DNA of 64,000 bases, taken from assembly GCA_027575805.1 (NCBI GenBank), contig JANBPU010000079.1:1-64000 (forward strand). The letters are read 5' to 3'. Made by a program: the position numbers and the translations under genes. The notes under the pieces are model-generated. The model was not told the origin of the DNA and did not search any database. It saw only the letters and a list, made by a program, of their open reading frames with translations. Below are positions 21,208 to 32,269 of this stretch, piece after piece (the first letter of the stretch is position 1; each line of letters begins with the position of its first letter). The DNA comes from Mycoemilia scoparia. Taxonomy: Eukaryota > Kickxellomycota > Kickxellomycetes > Kickxellales > Kickxellaceae.

Positions 21208-23258
21208 ATGAGTACCTTCCAAGCCAATCTAGCTCGGCTGCAGATTATGAAAAACAAAGTTCTCAATGTGCTAAGAAAAGGTATGCTGTCATGCTAAAAA
21301 TAGACCACATATGTACGCCTAGCCCATACAGTTATTGAGTACAGGCCAGACATTTACAATTTTGCTGCTTCATCTTTCTGGAATTTCACATTCTAGGCGA
21401 GAACTTTGAGCTGAAGACCGAGCTAAACAGCGAGTATCGAGATAGACGGAAGGAGGCTGTCCGAAGGGTAATTGCCAACATGACTGTGGGAAAGGATGTC
21501 AGCGGCCTATTTACTGATGTATTGAAGAATATGCAGACTGAGGACCTTGAGATTAAAAAGCTGATATACCTATACTTGATTAACTACGCAAAGACAAAGC
21601 CAGACTTGGTTATATTGGCTGTTAACACGTTTGTAAGAGACACAGAGGATTCTAACCCACTGATTAGAGCACTTTCTATTCGTACCATGGGATGCCTCCA
21701 GGTTCCCGAGGTGTTGGACTACCTTTGTGACCCTCTAAGCAAATGCCTGCGGGACCCCAGTCCATACGTGAGAAAGACTGCAGTTGTTTGCGTAGCGAAA
21801 ATATACGAACTTGACCCCAATGTCGCTGATGATTATGGATTTATTGGTGAAGTTCGCAATGCGCTCACAGACTCTAATGCCATGGTCGCTTCTAATGCCG
21901 TGATCTCTTTAAGAGAAATAAGTGAGATAGACCCAACAAGAGACTTCTGGAGGCTGGACTCGGGTACCATGAAGGCCTTGTTGCCCATTATGAACGAGTG
22001 CTCTGAGTGGGGCCAGATAACTATCCTTGAAGCCTTGACCAAATACAAGCCTAGGGACGAAAGGGAGGCTGTGACTATCTGCGAACAGGCCTTGTCGAGG
22101 CTGCAGCATGCAAACACCAGCGTTGTCTTAACTGCCATTCGTTTAATTGTCGTGTATGAGGAATATATCAAAAACAGCTCAACAATCAGAGAGTACCAGC
22201 GCAAGTTAGAGCCGCCACTTGTTACCTTGCTGGCTACAAGATCAGAGATCCAATATATCGCATTAAGGAATCTGAACTTGGTCTTGCAGAAGCACCCAGA
22301 GATCCTTTCGAAGCATCTCAAGGTATTTTACTGTAAATATAACGACCCTGTATACGTCAAAAACGAAAAGCTTGGTATTATGGTCAGAATTTGCTCTGAG
22401 AGTTCTGCAAAGCAGCTCTTGTCGGAATTGAAGGAGTATTCTAAGGAAGTAGATGTTGATTTTGTTCGCAAGTCCATCCAGGCAATAGGACAGGTTGGAG
22501 TAAAGCATCAGAGTGCTGCCGACCAGTGCAGCAAGGACCTGCTCGACATCATAAAAACGGGCATAGAATACGCAGTCGAGGAGTCGATTACTGTATTCCG
22601 TGATCTCTATAGAAAGTATCCAAATAGGTTCTCAGATGCACTCAAACCTATTTGCGATTGCTTAGAGATTGTCCAAGCACCAGAAGCAAAAAGCGCTCTG
22701 GTGTGGATTATCGGGGAGTATTCACAAAGCATCAGCCAGGCTGGCAAGCTACTAGAAGAGCTTGAGCCAGATTTCCTGGACGAAGAGGAAGAGGTGCAGC
22801 TGGCTCTGGTCAACTCAGCAGTCAAGTACTTCCTCAAGAAGCCGCAGGAAGGGAACGAGCTTGTCCTAAAGATACTCCGTGTTGCGTCTGAATCTTCGCC
22901 TGACCCTGATGTTCGTGACCGTGCCTATCTCTACTGGAGACTCTTGTCTGCAAACCCAGGATCAGCACGAGCAGTTGCACTAGCCAAGAAGCCAGCCATC
23001 GGTCTCAAGCAGATCAATGTATCTGAGGATTTGCTTAAAGAGTTGGTTTCGGAAATGGGATCTGTGGCCTCAGTATACCATCTTCCCTCAAAGCTGTTTG
23101 TTTATCAACGATCAAAGATGGTCGGGGCGGCATCCTCAGACGATATCCATGCATTGCGCGTCCCACATTCTGCAAATGGAGACGATGAGAGTAGCGAGTC
23201 ACAGCCAAAGGAGCAAGATATGGCTGAGGAAGAGCCAGAAATGTTGATATCCTTCTAA
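21208..23258 (+). CDS. beta-adaptin trunk, AP-1/AP-2 complex large subunit, without ear
   Basis: Large subunit of a clathrin adaptor complex, acting at the trans-Golgi, endosomes or plasma membrane. Exons 21208-21280 and 21397-23258 give 644 aa. The armadillo-like trunk matches beta-1/beta-2 adaptins throughout: KGENFELKTELNSEY across the splice, VIANMTVGKDVSGLF, LIYLYLINYAKTKPD, RALSIRTMGCLQV, PYVRKTAVVCVAK, NECSEWGQITILEAL, LRNLNLVLQKHPEIL, KYNDPVYVKNEKLGIM and DRAYLYWRLLS. After LASVYHLP-like sequence the protein ends in about 50 polar acidic residues. The clathrin-binding hinge is therefore very short and the appendage (ear) domain is absent. No later exon was seen before 23.5 kb. AP-1 and AP-2 cannot be separated; one beta subunit may serve both. 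Confidence 0.94.
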
Positions 23259-23588
23259 TGCATTTAGCGGCCATTATAGTGCTGCCATTTGTTTATGTAA
23301 AATTGATTAGGTTTATTTTTCAGTTTAATATAAAGTCAAGAAGCTTTTGTTATAATCTCACTAGTATGGAAGGTGTGCATGTTGGAAAAGCGTGTTTGAA
23401 ACTATTATAATAAAAGCTCTTGTCTTGTTACGGCTCTGTGATTTATAATTGACCTGCATCCCTTATGTTGCTTCAATGATTGCTGCAGATACCGCAATGT
23501 GTTCTTCGATTCTTATTTTTATAAGCAAGCAGTCAGAAATGGTGCTCTTGATAATGAATGAATGTAGCAAGGCTAGCCGGTGTAAAAG
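23259..23588. other. spacer between convergent genes
   Basis: 3' ends of beta-adaptin and of the exonuclease gene face each other here. Nothing else recognised. Confidence 0.5.
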
Positions 23589-24677
23589 CTATTGCTGAGT
23601 TAGCTTTAAAAACGCCATCAGGGTAAATCTGGCATCATTGCCCGCATTGTGGAGGTTTGCGGTCTCGATCCCCAGATTTTTACACATATTTCCCACCGAT
23701 GTCGGATTGTGAGGCTCAGAGGTGTAGTCCATGTATAATTGGGAGGTATCGATAATCTTTATAGGGAATCCGTTGACATCAGTAAATGGGAGTTTGGCTT
23801 TTTTAAGAAGATCAATGTCTCCTTTCACGCCGTGGCCGACAATTATGACTGGATGCAGCTTTTTAAATAGGCTTTTAAGCTCATCGACGGTAGTGGAAAC
23901 GGGAGCCCTGACGCTTGACCCAAAAAGAAAGCCTTCCTTGTAATCAGGCACATAGCGACCGTTGTGAAGGTTAAGGGCATTGGAGTTGATATGATGGTAG
24001 TCTAAAATCGCGTCGGTTTGTGGGTCGTAGATGCTCCAGCCAATTTCGAGAATAAAGTTGTTGTTTCTCTCCCACATCTCACAATCAATGGACACGTATC
24101 TGTGGGTCTTGGCCTTTCTTGTCTCGATTGCCTCATCGCGGTACTTTTTAAGTTCCTTTAGCTTTGAGGCACGGGTTATTTCTTGATTGTATTCTTTGAT
24201 CTTTTGTTTGAAGCTGGTGAATTCGGGCTCATAATCAAACGAGACAATATTTAAAATCTCCACGTCCGATGGGCGGATATTGGGTAGCATGTTTGATAGC
24301 TTCACAGGAAGCTGCGTTATGAACAATTCCCAAGAAGCTTTACCTATTACTAGGACCTGCTTTCCGGTTGAACGTACTTTGGCTATAAAAGGTATTGGTC
24401 GTTAGTAAGTATTGGTCGTTTGGAAAATCTACATTTGAAAGTGAAGATAGTATGCGCCATTGAGTGCCTTAGCATACAGTGATGCCTGCCCATTTAGCAT
24501 GTTTATGAGACTTTACTTACCGAGCGCAAAGGTGTTTCGACTGTTTAGATAGAACCTTTCTACGCTCATGGCCTGTCCAAAAGCTATCTTCATGTTCTTG
24601 GGAAGGCTTTTCTTGCAGAGTCTGGAAATTATCTCTGTTTCGAACCAAAGGCCCGAATCATAGTCACTATAAACCAT
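23589..24677 (-). CDS. DEDDh 3'-5' exonuclease-like protein (Gfd2/YDR514C type)
   Basis: Exons 24677-24521 and 24382-23589 give 316 aa. The carboxy half is a ribonuclease H-like exonuclease domain with all DEDDh residues visible: SIDCEMWE, HGVKGDIDLL, and HNAGNDARFTL with the His and last Asp. The arrangement, with YVSIDCEMWERNNNFILEIGWSIYD and a PTSVGNMCKNLGI stretch, resembles the fungal Gfd2/YDR514C family. Those proteins are poorly understood and linked genetically to mRNA export. The amino half (MVYSDYDSGLWFETE...) is not recognised. The intact catalytic set argues for an active nuclease; its substrate is unknown. Confidence 0.75.
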
Positions 24678-25103
24678 CTTCAAATACTCAAATAAAGCTT
24701 ATAGAAGCAGAAATCCTATATTGTCGAATGAGAGTAAACAGAAAACCCGGCTTATTTAGGAAATGTGCTAAATGGGCAAAAAGGGTTATGGGAGCCTTGC
24801 TTTTTTCATGGCTTGGTTTCGTTTTTAGACTGTGTTCTATATGTAGCATACAGCTAGTTGCCTTCTTGGAAGAAATAAAATGCCTGATCACTCACTTTTA
24901 GACAGTGTTGGTTTGTATGATCTATGGAAGATGAGCTGGCTCAAAAAAGCAAACTAATTTAAATATGGGTGATTATTTTGAAGGACCAAATTAATATTAT
25001 CAATGATAATATCGGCTGGCCAATATGCAAATTGAAACTGGCTTGCTAGTAAAAATTCGCCCTTCAAAAATAATGGTCCATATTACTATATGGCTTTATT
25101 TTA
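24678..25103. other. spacer holding a B1 repeat
   Basis: Upstream region of the exonuclease gene and downstream region of the adrenodoxin reductase gene. The second half is the B1 repeat listed separately. Confidence 0.5.
24963..25083 (+). repeat. family B1 repeat, copy 2
   Basis: About 120 bp, flanked by ATATGGG and CCATAT, with the inner block GGCTGGCCAATATGCAAA and ends matching TTTTGAAGG / CCTTCAAAA. It lies just downstream of the adrenodoxin reductase stop codon. Confidence 0.85.
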
Positions 25104-26936
25104 CTACTTTGTGATTATGTCTAGCATATCCTTCACATTGGTGACTTTCTCACGAGGCTTTCCAATTGCCTTTCCCAAGTTAAACTCGTGGTCCTCTAAT
25201 ACTTTCCAGCCAGAATAAGAGACATGTCCATCCATGACATCAAGCTTCTGCAACTGGGAATCAACCTCGTTTGTTGTAGTGGCGGTCAAAGCACCACCAG
25301 AAATATCGCTTGAGACTACATCGGCTGTCTGGTAGGCATCTTGCATTGTTGTTGCAATGACCCCGACTGGGCCGCGCTTGAGCCATCCCGAAACATACAA
25401 TCCGGGCTCAACATCGCCATCAGCCTTTAGAGCCCTTCCTCCAATGTTAGGAACCAACATCTTCTTTTCGTCAAATGGCGCACCTTTCATAGGCATGCTG
25501 GCATATCCTACGCTTCTGAGGGCCAAGCCACAGCCGAGCTCAACATACTCTCCGATTCCTACTGCTCTTGGACGTTCTGAGGGGCCCTCAAGTCTGTTTT
25601 TTTCAAAAACAACCATCTGGGGTGAGTGGCCATTAGGGTTTCCAGTCACTTTGACGGGGCTCAAGAGGAATTGGAGTGACCAGCTACGCTTATCTTGGCT
25701 GGGCATGCCGGTAGTTGGCGGCTCTGATATTGACTGTGCAGCATGCTTGGACAAAAGGTCTGCCATGCGCTTCAGTGGCCTCGATTTTGCGAGCAGCCCA
25801 GCGCCTTCCTTTATTTCTCTATCGACCAGCTCAGCATCGGTAGAAAACGCGACATTGGGCAACTTTATCATTTCGCGGAGCTCTTTTATGGTAAACGCTG
25901 CCTGGAGAGGACCACGCCTTCCGACCACATCGACATGGCGTATTTTGCTCTTGCGGAGGTGATCAAGTGCATTTTCGGTGATGTCCGTCTTAGCCAGCAC
26001 ATCTATGTCTGAGAGCAGGATCCGTGCCGCATCCAGGGCAACATTTCCCTGGCCTATAATTATGGCCCGATCGCAGCTTTCTAAGTCTGGGGCGAGGGCC
26101 TGTGCTGTTGGGTGGCCATTGTACCAGTTCACAAAGTCTCTTGCTGACAGAATGCCTCCTTCCAGTCTAGAGTCAGCACCAGATCCAGTAGGTCTCCACC
26201 CATCTTCTCCGGGAATTCCTAGCTTTCTGTCTCGAGATGCGCCAAAAGAAAGCACTACGCCGCTGTATATGGACCTGAGCTTCTCTAGGGTCAGCCCGTC
26301 AGTGCCAACCTCGACATTACCAAAGTAACGAACCCGCTCGTCTTCTGCAACCTGGTCAAACTTGTTCATGCAAATCTACATTGAAGGATATGCTCTAGGG
26401 TGTCAGTAACATGGCGGCCACAAAGGGGTTGAAAGGGCAGGTCTAGCAGTTGGCAGAGTCTCCTCTAGAAGTGTACCAGAATGATCTCCCCCAATGCTCC
26501 CCCAAAATCTATGGCTGGCGGGCCAAACTTTCAGGAATTTATAAGGGTACAGGACTGTTTCCATTTGATGAAGAACCTGCCAGCTGATTCTGGCGCAATC
26601 ATTTTATGTGCTGCTGTAACATACTTTCACTTCAGGGTGATCTGGTGCAACACCATACCTGACTAAGCCATGGGGAGTAGGAAGCTTTTCATATATGTCT
26701 ATGGCGATGGCTTTAACCCTGGACAAAAGCCTTGCCGCCGTGTAAAAGCCAGCCGGACCACCGCCAACGATTGCGATATGAGGGATGCTTGCCGACTTTG
26801 TATGCGCATTTCTATATGGTGAGCGGGGAAAAATGTATTTTACTGTCTTGAAGGATTTGTGCTCGGAGAAAATAGATATAAATAGCCCATTTGCACCTTT
26901 AGTAGCGCGTGCGCTGAGATGAACTATGGGCAACAT
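25104..26936 (-). CDS. NADPH:adrenodoxin oxidoreductase, mitochondrial (Arh1 type)
   Basis: Flavoprotein that passes electrons from NADPH to mitochondrial ferredoxin for Fe-S cluster and heme A synthesis. Exons 26936-26625 and 26375-25104 give 527 aa. The amino end ([14 protein letters not shown], then [11 protein letters not shown]) is a basic presequence. FAD binding: [18 protein letters not shown]. The junction [14 protein letters not shown] / [12 protein letters not shown] is the conserved region after the FAD site. NADP binding: [19 protein letters not shown]. The late block [19 protein letters not shown] is typical. Intron 1 (26624-26376) is largely filled by a family A repeat copy. Confidence 0.95.
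26451..26584 (-). repeat. family A repeat, copy 4, in adrenodoxin reductase intron
   Basis: Diverged copy in minus orientation (TGGCAGAGTCTCCTCTAGAA ... TTTGATGAAGAACCTGCCA). It takes up about half of the only intron and belongs to the same subtype as the copy at 30349-30485. Confidence 0.75.
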
Positions 26937-27456
26937 GGAATCTATCGGATATGATTTTACAAGCTATACTAAAGCTCAAAAAATAAAAAAGGATACAAGA
27001 TGACTTTGATCTTGTTTGGGATTTGTATTAAATAATCATGTATAGACTTATCATTATGGTCATATTTTCACGGATACTTCTGCCTACTTCATAATCATAG
27101 AATCCTTATCTTTTAACAGCAATATGGCTCAGGTATAAGCAATGCGCTGTAATTGACTGGGCTTGGCCTGTCTAGTGGTATTGCTCAGAGCTCTAGTGCA
27201 AAGTAGAATACGCTTTTGGAGTTAGGGATCAAAAATATGGGCAGTTATCTTTGAAGGGTGACCATTTGCTAATAGAGTGTGATCACTCATTTGGCTGTAG
27301 TTTCCCCTTTAATCGTTGGCCACCAAAAGTCACCCTTCAAAAACTATCTCCCATATCCCAAAATTTCCAAACAATTCTATTAGCTGACAAATTAGCACAT
27401 GGCTGATGGGTGGATTTCCTTGGCTAATCAACCAAAATTTATTATATCTCATAAGC
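26937..27456. other. spacer holding a B2 repeat
   Basis: Divergent promoter region between adrenodoxin reductase and the small gene at 27.46 kb. Apart from the repeat at 27235-27356, nothing is recognised. Confidence 0.5.
27235..27356 (+). repeat. family B2 repeat, copy 2
   Basis: Bounded by ATATGGGCAGTTATCTTTGA and its near inverse ending CCCATAT. Inner blocks TGACCATTTGCTAA and GTGATCACTCATTTGGCTGT are shared with the copy at 46129-46236. Confidence 0.85.
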
Positions 27457-27879
27457 ATGTTTTCTCAAATTTCTCGAAGACTTCAAGCTATTATAACCTA
27501 CAAGGCAAGTCTGCGATTTGCGTGTACATTAGTTCTATGGTAAAGAGCTGTGTGAGCAGCTGTTATTAACAAATCTGGTCATCTTGGAAGAATAGCTTCT
27601 TCAAAGCCCTCGATTCCATAGATTTGTCTGGTGGGCAGAATCGACAGCCGAAAAGGCTCGCAGGAGGGGTAAATACAAAACAATTAACTAAAGCTGTTTT
27701 AAATATACTACTATGCAGCACCTTGACCCAAACCCTGGATTTCTGTCCTAGGCATCGACAAGTCCGAAAAGATAGCAAACTCTGTTCGGGAAAGCGACGT
27801 TCCAAATAAGATTATGGATTTTAAAAGAAACTTTATTGAAGTAGTCAAAGAAGAATTAGCTGGGAAAGGGAGACGTTAA
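27457..27879 (+). CDS. small protein with presequence-like start, unknown
   Basis: Not recognised. Exons 27457-27504, 27596-27668 and 27752-27879 give 82 aa. The first 16 residues (MFSQISRRLQAIITYK) are basic and amphipathic, like a mitochondrial targeting signal. The middle has SPRFHRFVWWAESTAEKARR and the end is charged (VVKEELAGKGRR). The first intron starts AAG|GCAAGT, a GC donor; it is the only choice that keeps the long last-exon frame. The gene is convergent with the syntaxin gene, 125 bp apart. Confidence 0.5.
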
Positions 27880-28003
27880 TGCATTTAACCAATAAATGCC
27901 AAACGCATGGCTTTCAATAAAAATACTTTTACAGTGATAAAAAGGAAGAAAACATAGGGTTTTGCCCAAGTTAGATTGGAATGGCTGGACAGCTGAATGG
28001 TGG

Positions 28004-29181
28004 CTATGAGAGTGCAATGAGGAACACCAAGAAAAGAAACACGCAAACAAAGATGAAGATATAGCACATGAACTTTCGGGACCGTTTCTGGTGCTCACTA
28101 GCCCGGGTGAGCTGCTCTGAGGCGTTGTTGGTATGGTTTTTGACGTTGTTGACGTTGGACTCAATGTTGTCGAACAGGGATTGCTGTTCAGTAACAATAG
28201 TGCCCAAGTCACGGAACACAGTATTTAACTCAATAATTCCCTGCTCAATCTCGCGTATTTCGTTTTCACGCTCACGGATCAGCATCTCGTTATAGCCAAT
28301 TTCGTTATCAAAAACCTGTAGCTGGACCCTATTGATACAAAATATCGTTAGTAAAGAGCAGCAGGATTGCTATACATTCATAAATATCTGGATGCTTCGG
28401 CTTACTGGCGCTGCTCATCCAAGAGTGGCTGTTCTTCCTCAACATTTTCTTCGGCGTTTAGTCGATCTCTTTCCTGCTGCTGCACTGCTTCATCAGCGCT
28501 CATGATGGCCTTGCGTGTTTTTGTAAGCGCAAGGCGCTCGATGTTTTGGAAGTCTTCAAGCGTTTTCTGGAAGTCCTTTGTCAATTTTTCCTGCTCTAGC
28601 CTTCTCTTCCGCTAAATATAAAGGTCATATATTGCTTGTTATCATACTCAGTAGATGTCATTGGGGTAGAAGACATATTTACCCAAAGGGGCCTTGGCAC
28701 ATACCCTAGTACCATCATCCACGCTTTCTTGAAATGCCGAGAGCCCTTTAAGACGACTCCCCACCTCCTTTGCTAGTTCCCTCGTACTATCTTGTTTGTC
28801 ATGTCTATTTTTATGTTAATGTGTTATTAGCGCCTCATCGGTGTGTTATAGTGGACAGAACTTTCCCTTCGGAATGTGTAGGTATGGATATATTGTTTCT
28901 TACAGCTTCTTGCGTAATTCTGGAGTATCTCGATTCGTCCCTAGAAAGCCGACAAGCTTTGAAATCTGCCCACGAGTGGCATTAACAAGGAATATATCCT
29001 GAGAGAGAGACTTGATGGCGTTACGGTATTCGTGATCTAGTCCGAGCATATTTAAATAAACGTTAGACCGTTTGACAGCGAGGTCATAAGTTTCTTGTCG
29101 CGCATGGAAACTAAACTTACCTATTGAGTTTTCTTGCTGTATGGAGCGCCCATACCCAGCCTCCAAGTCGTTGAATGACAT
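28004..29181 (-). CDS. endosomal/vacuolar Qa-SNARE (Pep12/syntaxin-7 type)
   Basis: Membrane fusion SNARE of the endosome-vacuole route. Five exons give 274 aa: 29181-29121, 29036-28904, 28804-28705, 28611-28406 and 28328-28004. The start MSFNDLEAGYGRS is typical of fungal Pep12-like syntaxins, followed by the Habc region with LGTNRDTPELRKKL. The SNARE motif is in the last exon (MLIRERENEIREIEQGIIEL, then IVTEQQSLFDNIES), with glutamine at the central layer, so it is a Q-SNARE. A single carboxy-terminal membrane helix (MCYIFIFVCVFLFLVFLIAL) ends the protein, as expected for a tail-anchored SNARE. Intron 1 is read as coding if unspliced, but splicing gives the family spacing. Confidence 0.92.
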
Positions 29182-29570
29182 GCTGCTTGCAACGCTGCCC
29201 TAACTGTCAAATTGTGCCACTATTAAGCAATAAAGGTCTCTCTTTGTGAGTGTGTGTCAGGGTTTCGTAAAAGTCAAATGGGAGCCCAAAATTTGTAAAA
29301 GTTAGAATTGAAAATTCAATATTGCAGTGAAAAAAGTAGAGTCACAAAGGATAGGCGGAGGTCCATGAGGTCATGCTCGTTTCAAAGCCAAGAAATGTTG
29401 CATCAAAGAAACACCCAGACAGCCATTGGCTTGATTTCCCCTAATCACACAAACAACACCGTTATTTATCAAGAAATCACACTGTCATGGTCTGGATTTT
29501 TTGCAAGGATCCATGCTACTCGCTTTCAAGCTCTTTGCCTTGTGTTATTCTAATTATAATCTTAAAAAGC

Positions 29571-31433
29571 ATGCAGCGACCACCCATCCAGGCACCGGGC
29601 GATTCTTGTGCAAAGCCTTACCTAAAAAGCTCGGTGCCCTTTTCGTTAAAACCCAGAGAAACCACAGAATACGTGTACAACATAGTAGCAACTGGGCATG
29701 GAATTGCTGCTACCGGCTCAACACATAGAGTCAACTTATACGATGCATCAAGACTCGAAAGAAAGAGAACAGTCGGGTATCACAATGACACAATTACAAG
29801 CATAAAGAGCATTGATGAGAACACTCTGGTAACAGGCTCAAAGGACCAGTCTATCTTGGTGTGGGACCTTCGCACTAATCTCAACCAGGCTAGCCAGCAG
29901 TTTAAAGGTGGGCTATACATTATTTAGTGTCTATTTGAAAGCCAGAAGCAACTAATGGGAATTGATGTCCACACCTTTAGCTACAAAGCCCGTATTGTCG
30001 TTCGACGCAAGTCCGGGTCTCAATCTATTAGCCGCTGGGACCATCTGGGATGTTATGGAAAGTTCGTTGCAATTCTGGTTAGTATTCATATGTCAGAATC
30101 TCCTTTGAAGGTGTACCAGAATGATACCCTGGATAGTGGCCAATAGTCCATCAGGCTTCGGTCAAAGTGTACAGCTTATGGGCCGACTTGTAGGGAATGC
30201 ACGAGGGTATCGATCTGTTTCCAATTGATGGAGAGCTTGTCATAATATGGGCAATAATTTTTGAAGGGTGAAAGTTTACTAGTAAAACTGGACATCCATT
30301 TGACTGTGATTTCCCCTATAATCATACACCCTTCAAAAACTATGATCCATATGGCAGAGTCTCCTCTAGAAGTGTACTGGAATAATCTCTCTAATCCTCT
30401 CCCAAAATGTATGACCCATCGGCTGATTTGCAGGGAATATGTGAAGGCACAGGATTGTTCCCTTTTGATGAAGAACCTACCATATTATCGGTCAGCAGTT
30501 ATTTGGCTTATGAAGTCCAGCTATGCTAACGCACGCCTATACATACATATATATGTATATATAGGGACTTTCGGACGTCTAAAGCTTTGCATGCCTTTGT
30601 TTCGTCCCACAGCAATGATATTACATCGCTACAGTTCTCGCCCCAATCGCCCGGCCAGCTCCTATCATCGTCCACCGACGGGCTCCTATGCTTGTTCGAT
30701 GCACGCCAAAGTGACGAAGATGAGGCGTTAATAACATCGGCCAACATAAATGCGTCGATCAGCCGTGCCAACTACACTGGGGCTAACTATGACCGCATAT
30801 TTGCCATGACAGACATGGAGACCCTCTCCATTTGGACTCACGAGGTAACTTCATTGCAATGATCACATTATAGAAACCAACCACTTGTCTGGGTAAAGCG
30901 ATTTTAACAAGCCTGAAAACTTGTAAAAAATAGCTGGATCCTATCGTAGACTTTGGCGACATGAGAATACTGGACCAGCCCGGATTCGAGCTAGATTACA
31001 TGATTTCCGGCTCATACGACGCAAATACTGACAGATTCCTAGTATCAATGGGGTCTAACGGGTAAGTCTGCCATCTGCCAATTAATAACATTGTGGGCCA
31101 TGCTGCAAAATCTAACCGTGCACTAAATGTCATGTTAGGGGAAATGTATATGTTCTGGCCGTTGATGCTGACTCCATCAACCCCTGCTGGATCATGGAGG
31201 GCGGCCACACCGAGATTGTCCGTGACATTATACTCGACGTTGCTTCAGGAACTGCCATTACCTGTGGCGAAGATGGCTTGCTTTCAGCATGGTCCAGCTC
31301 ACCCCACAATCCTGTCGATGACCCCGCTATGAGTAGCAGAAACCACCAGACACCCGAGAAAAAGTCCAGGCAGCAGCCCAGCGGGCATGGAACAGCGGCC
31401 GGAAATACGCATGCCAGATTCACCCCCTACTAG
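29571..31433 (+). CDS. WD40 repeat protein, WDR89-like
   Basis: Five exons (29571-29907, 29981-30077, 30565-30844, 30934-31061, 31139-31433) give 378 aa. WD40 blades can be followed by their ends: KSIDENTLVTGSKDQSILVW, LLAAGTIWDV...LQFWDFRT, SHSNDITSLQFSPQSPGQLL with STDGLLCLFDA, DRIFAMTDMETLSIWTHE, and GGHTEIVRDIILDVAS with CGEDGLLSAW. This order, with the blade ISRANYTGANYDRIF, matches the WDR89 family, whose role is unclear. The polar tail (NHQTPEKKSRQQPSG) is probably disordered. Intron 2 (30078-30564) is the longest and is almost entirely made of three repeats (A, B2, A). Confidence 0.85.
30088..30243 (-). repeat. family A repeat, copy 5, in WDR89-like intron 2
   Basis: Minus orientation: CAGAATCTCCTTTGAAGGTG ... 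CAATTGATGGAGAGCTTGTC. It begins only ten bases after the 5' splice site. Confidence 0.87.
30244..30352 (+). repeat. family B2 repeat, copy 3, in WDR89-like intron 2
   Basis: Lies directly against copy 5 and shares its ATATGG edge with copy 6. Ends are AATTTTTGAAGGGTGAAAG and ACACCCTTCAAAAACTATGA. Confidence 0.87.
30349..30485 (-). repeat. family A repeat, copy 6, in WDR89-like intron 2
   Basis: Minus orientation, subtype GGCAGAGTCTCCTCTAGAAG ... TTTTGATGAAGAACCTACCA. It completes an A-B2-A unit of about 400 bp inside one intron. Confidence 0.85.
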
Positions 31434-32269
31434 GATTGCTACTGCTAAAAATGGCTTGCATGTGTTTAAAGCCTATAATTCGATCTATAGCGTGCGCTTT
31501 GGTTTCGTCTATTGAAGAAGCTTTACTTGGATAGAGTTTGCTACTGTGGTCAGCCAGCTACAAAAAGTTTTTGTGTCATACAGGCATGCTGGAATTGGCT
31601 TGCTTTACTATTATAGACAGTATTTATTTTATCTGCAAGAGCTTTTGTTATTAAAAACTTGTGCAAGATGCCCTGCCTGGAAGAGGAGGTGTGTTTGTTT
31701 TTTGCAAACATTTATAAACACTGTGGTTTTGGCCAGCATAACCCCTAATATTGGTGGCAAAATTAGCTGTAAATGCACATCAAAGGCAGCCAATAGCTTA
31801 GGAACTTAATTAAAAAATTTCCTTGATTGAGCAGATTGAAGGCTCATCTTTTTGTTAAATATAATTGCGTGGCAAAAAAGACACTGGCCCCAAACCCAAC
31901 CATTGATGTGCCTTTTATCACAACTTTTTCTGCTCCCTTTTTATTTCTATACCTGTCTGTATCGGCGTTCGGCGTCGGCATCAACAATCTAAAATATTGC
32001 GTTAGTTTTGGGCTCTTTTGAAACTCCCTATTATCTCATTTTCACTCATCTATAAGCACGAAATCTGTAAGTAAGGCTCTGATTGTGCCTGGATTGGCCT
32101 ACTGGCAAATGCACAAATGTACCCCACAACCACCTTGCCACCATCCAGCCGCATCATTTATCAGTTTATCATGAGCCACAAATATGCTCTGTGCGAATGA
32201 TCGCAATAAATTCAGGGATCTTACCAATTTAGCCTTTTTGTAAATAGCACAAGCAAACAATTTAACGAT
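31434..32269. other. 0.8 kb spacer
   Basis: No gene, repeat or RNA recognised; presumed terminator of the WD40 gene and promoter of the G3BP-like gene. Confidence 0.5.
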
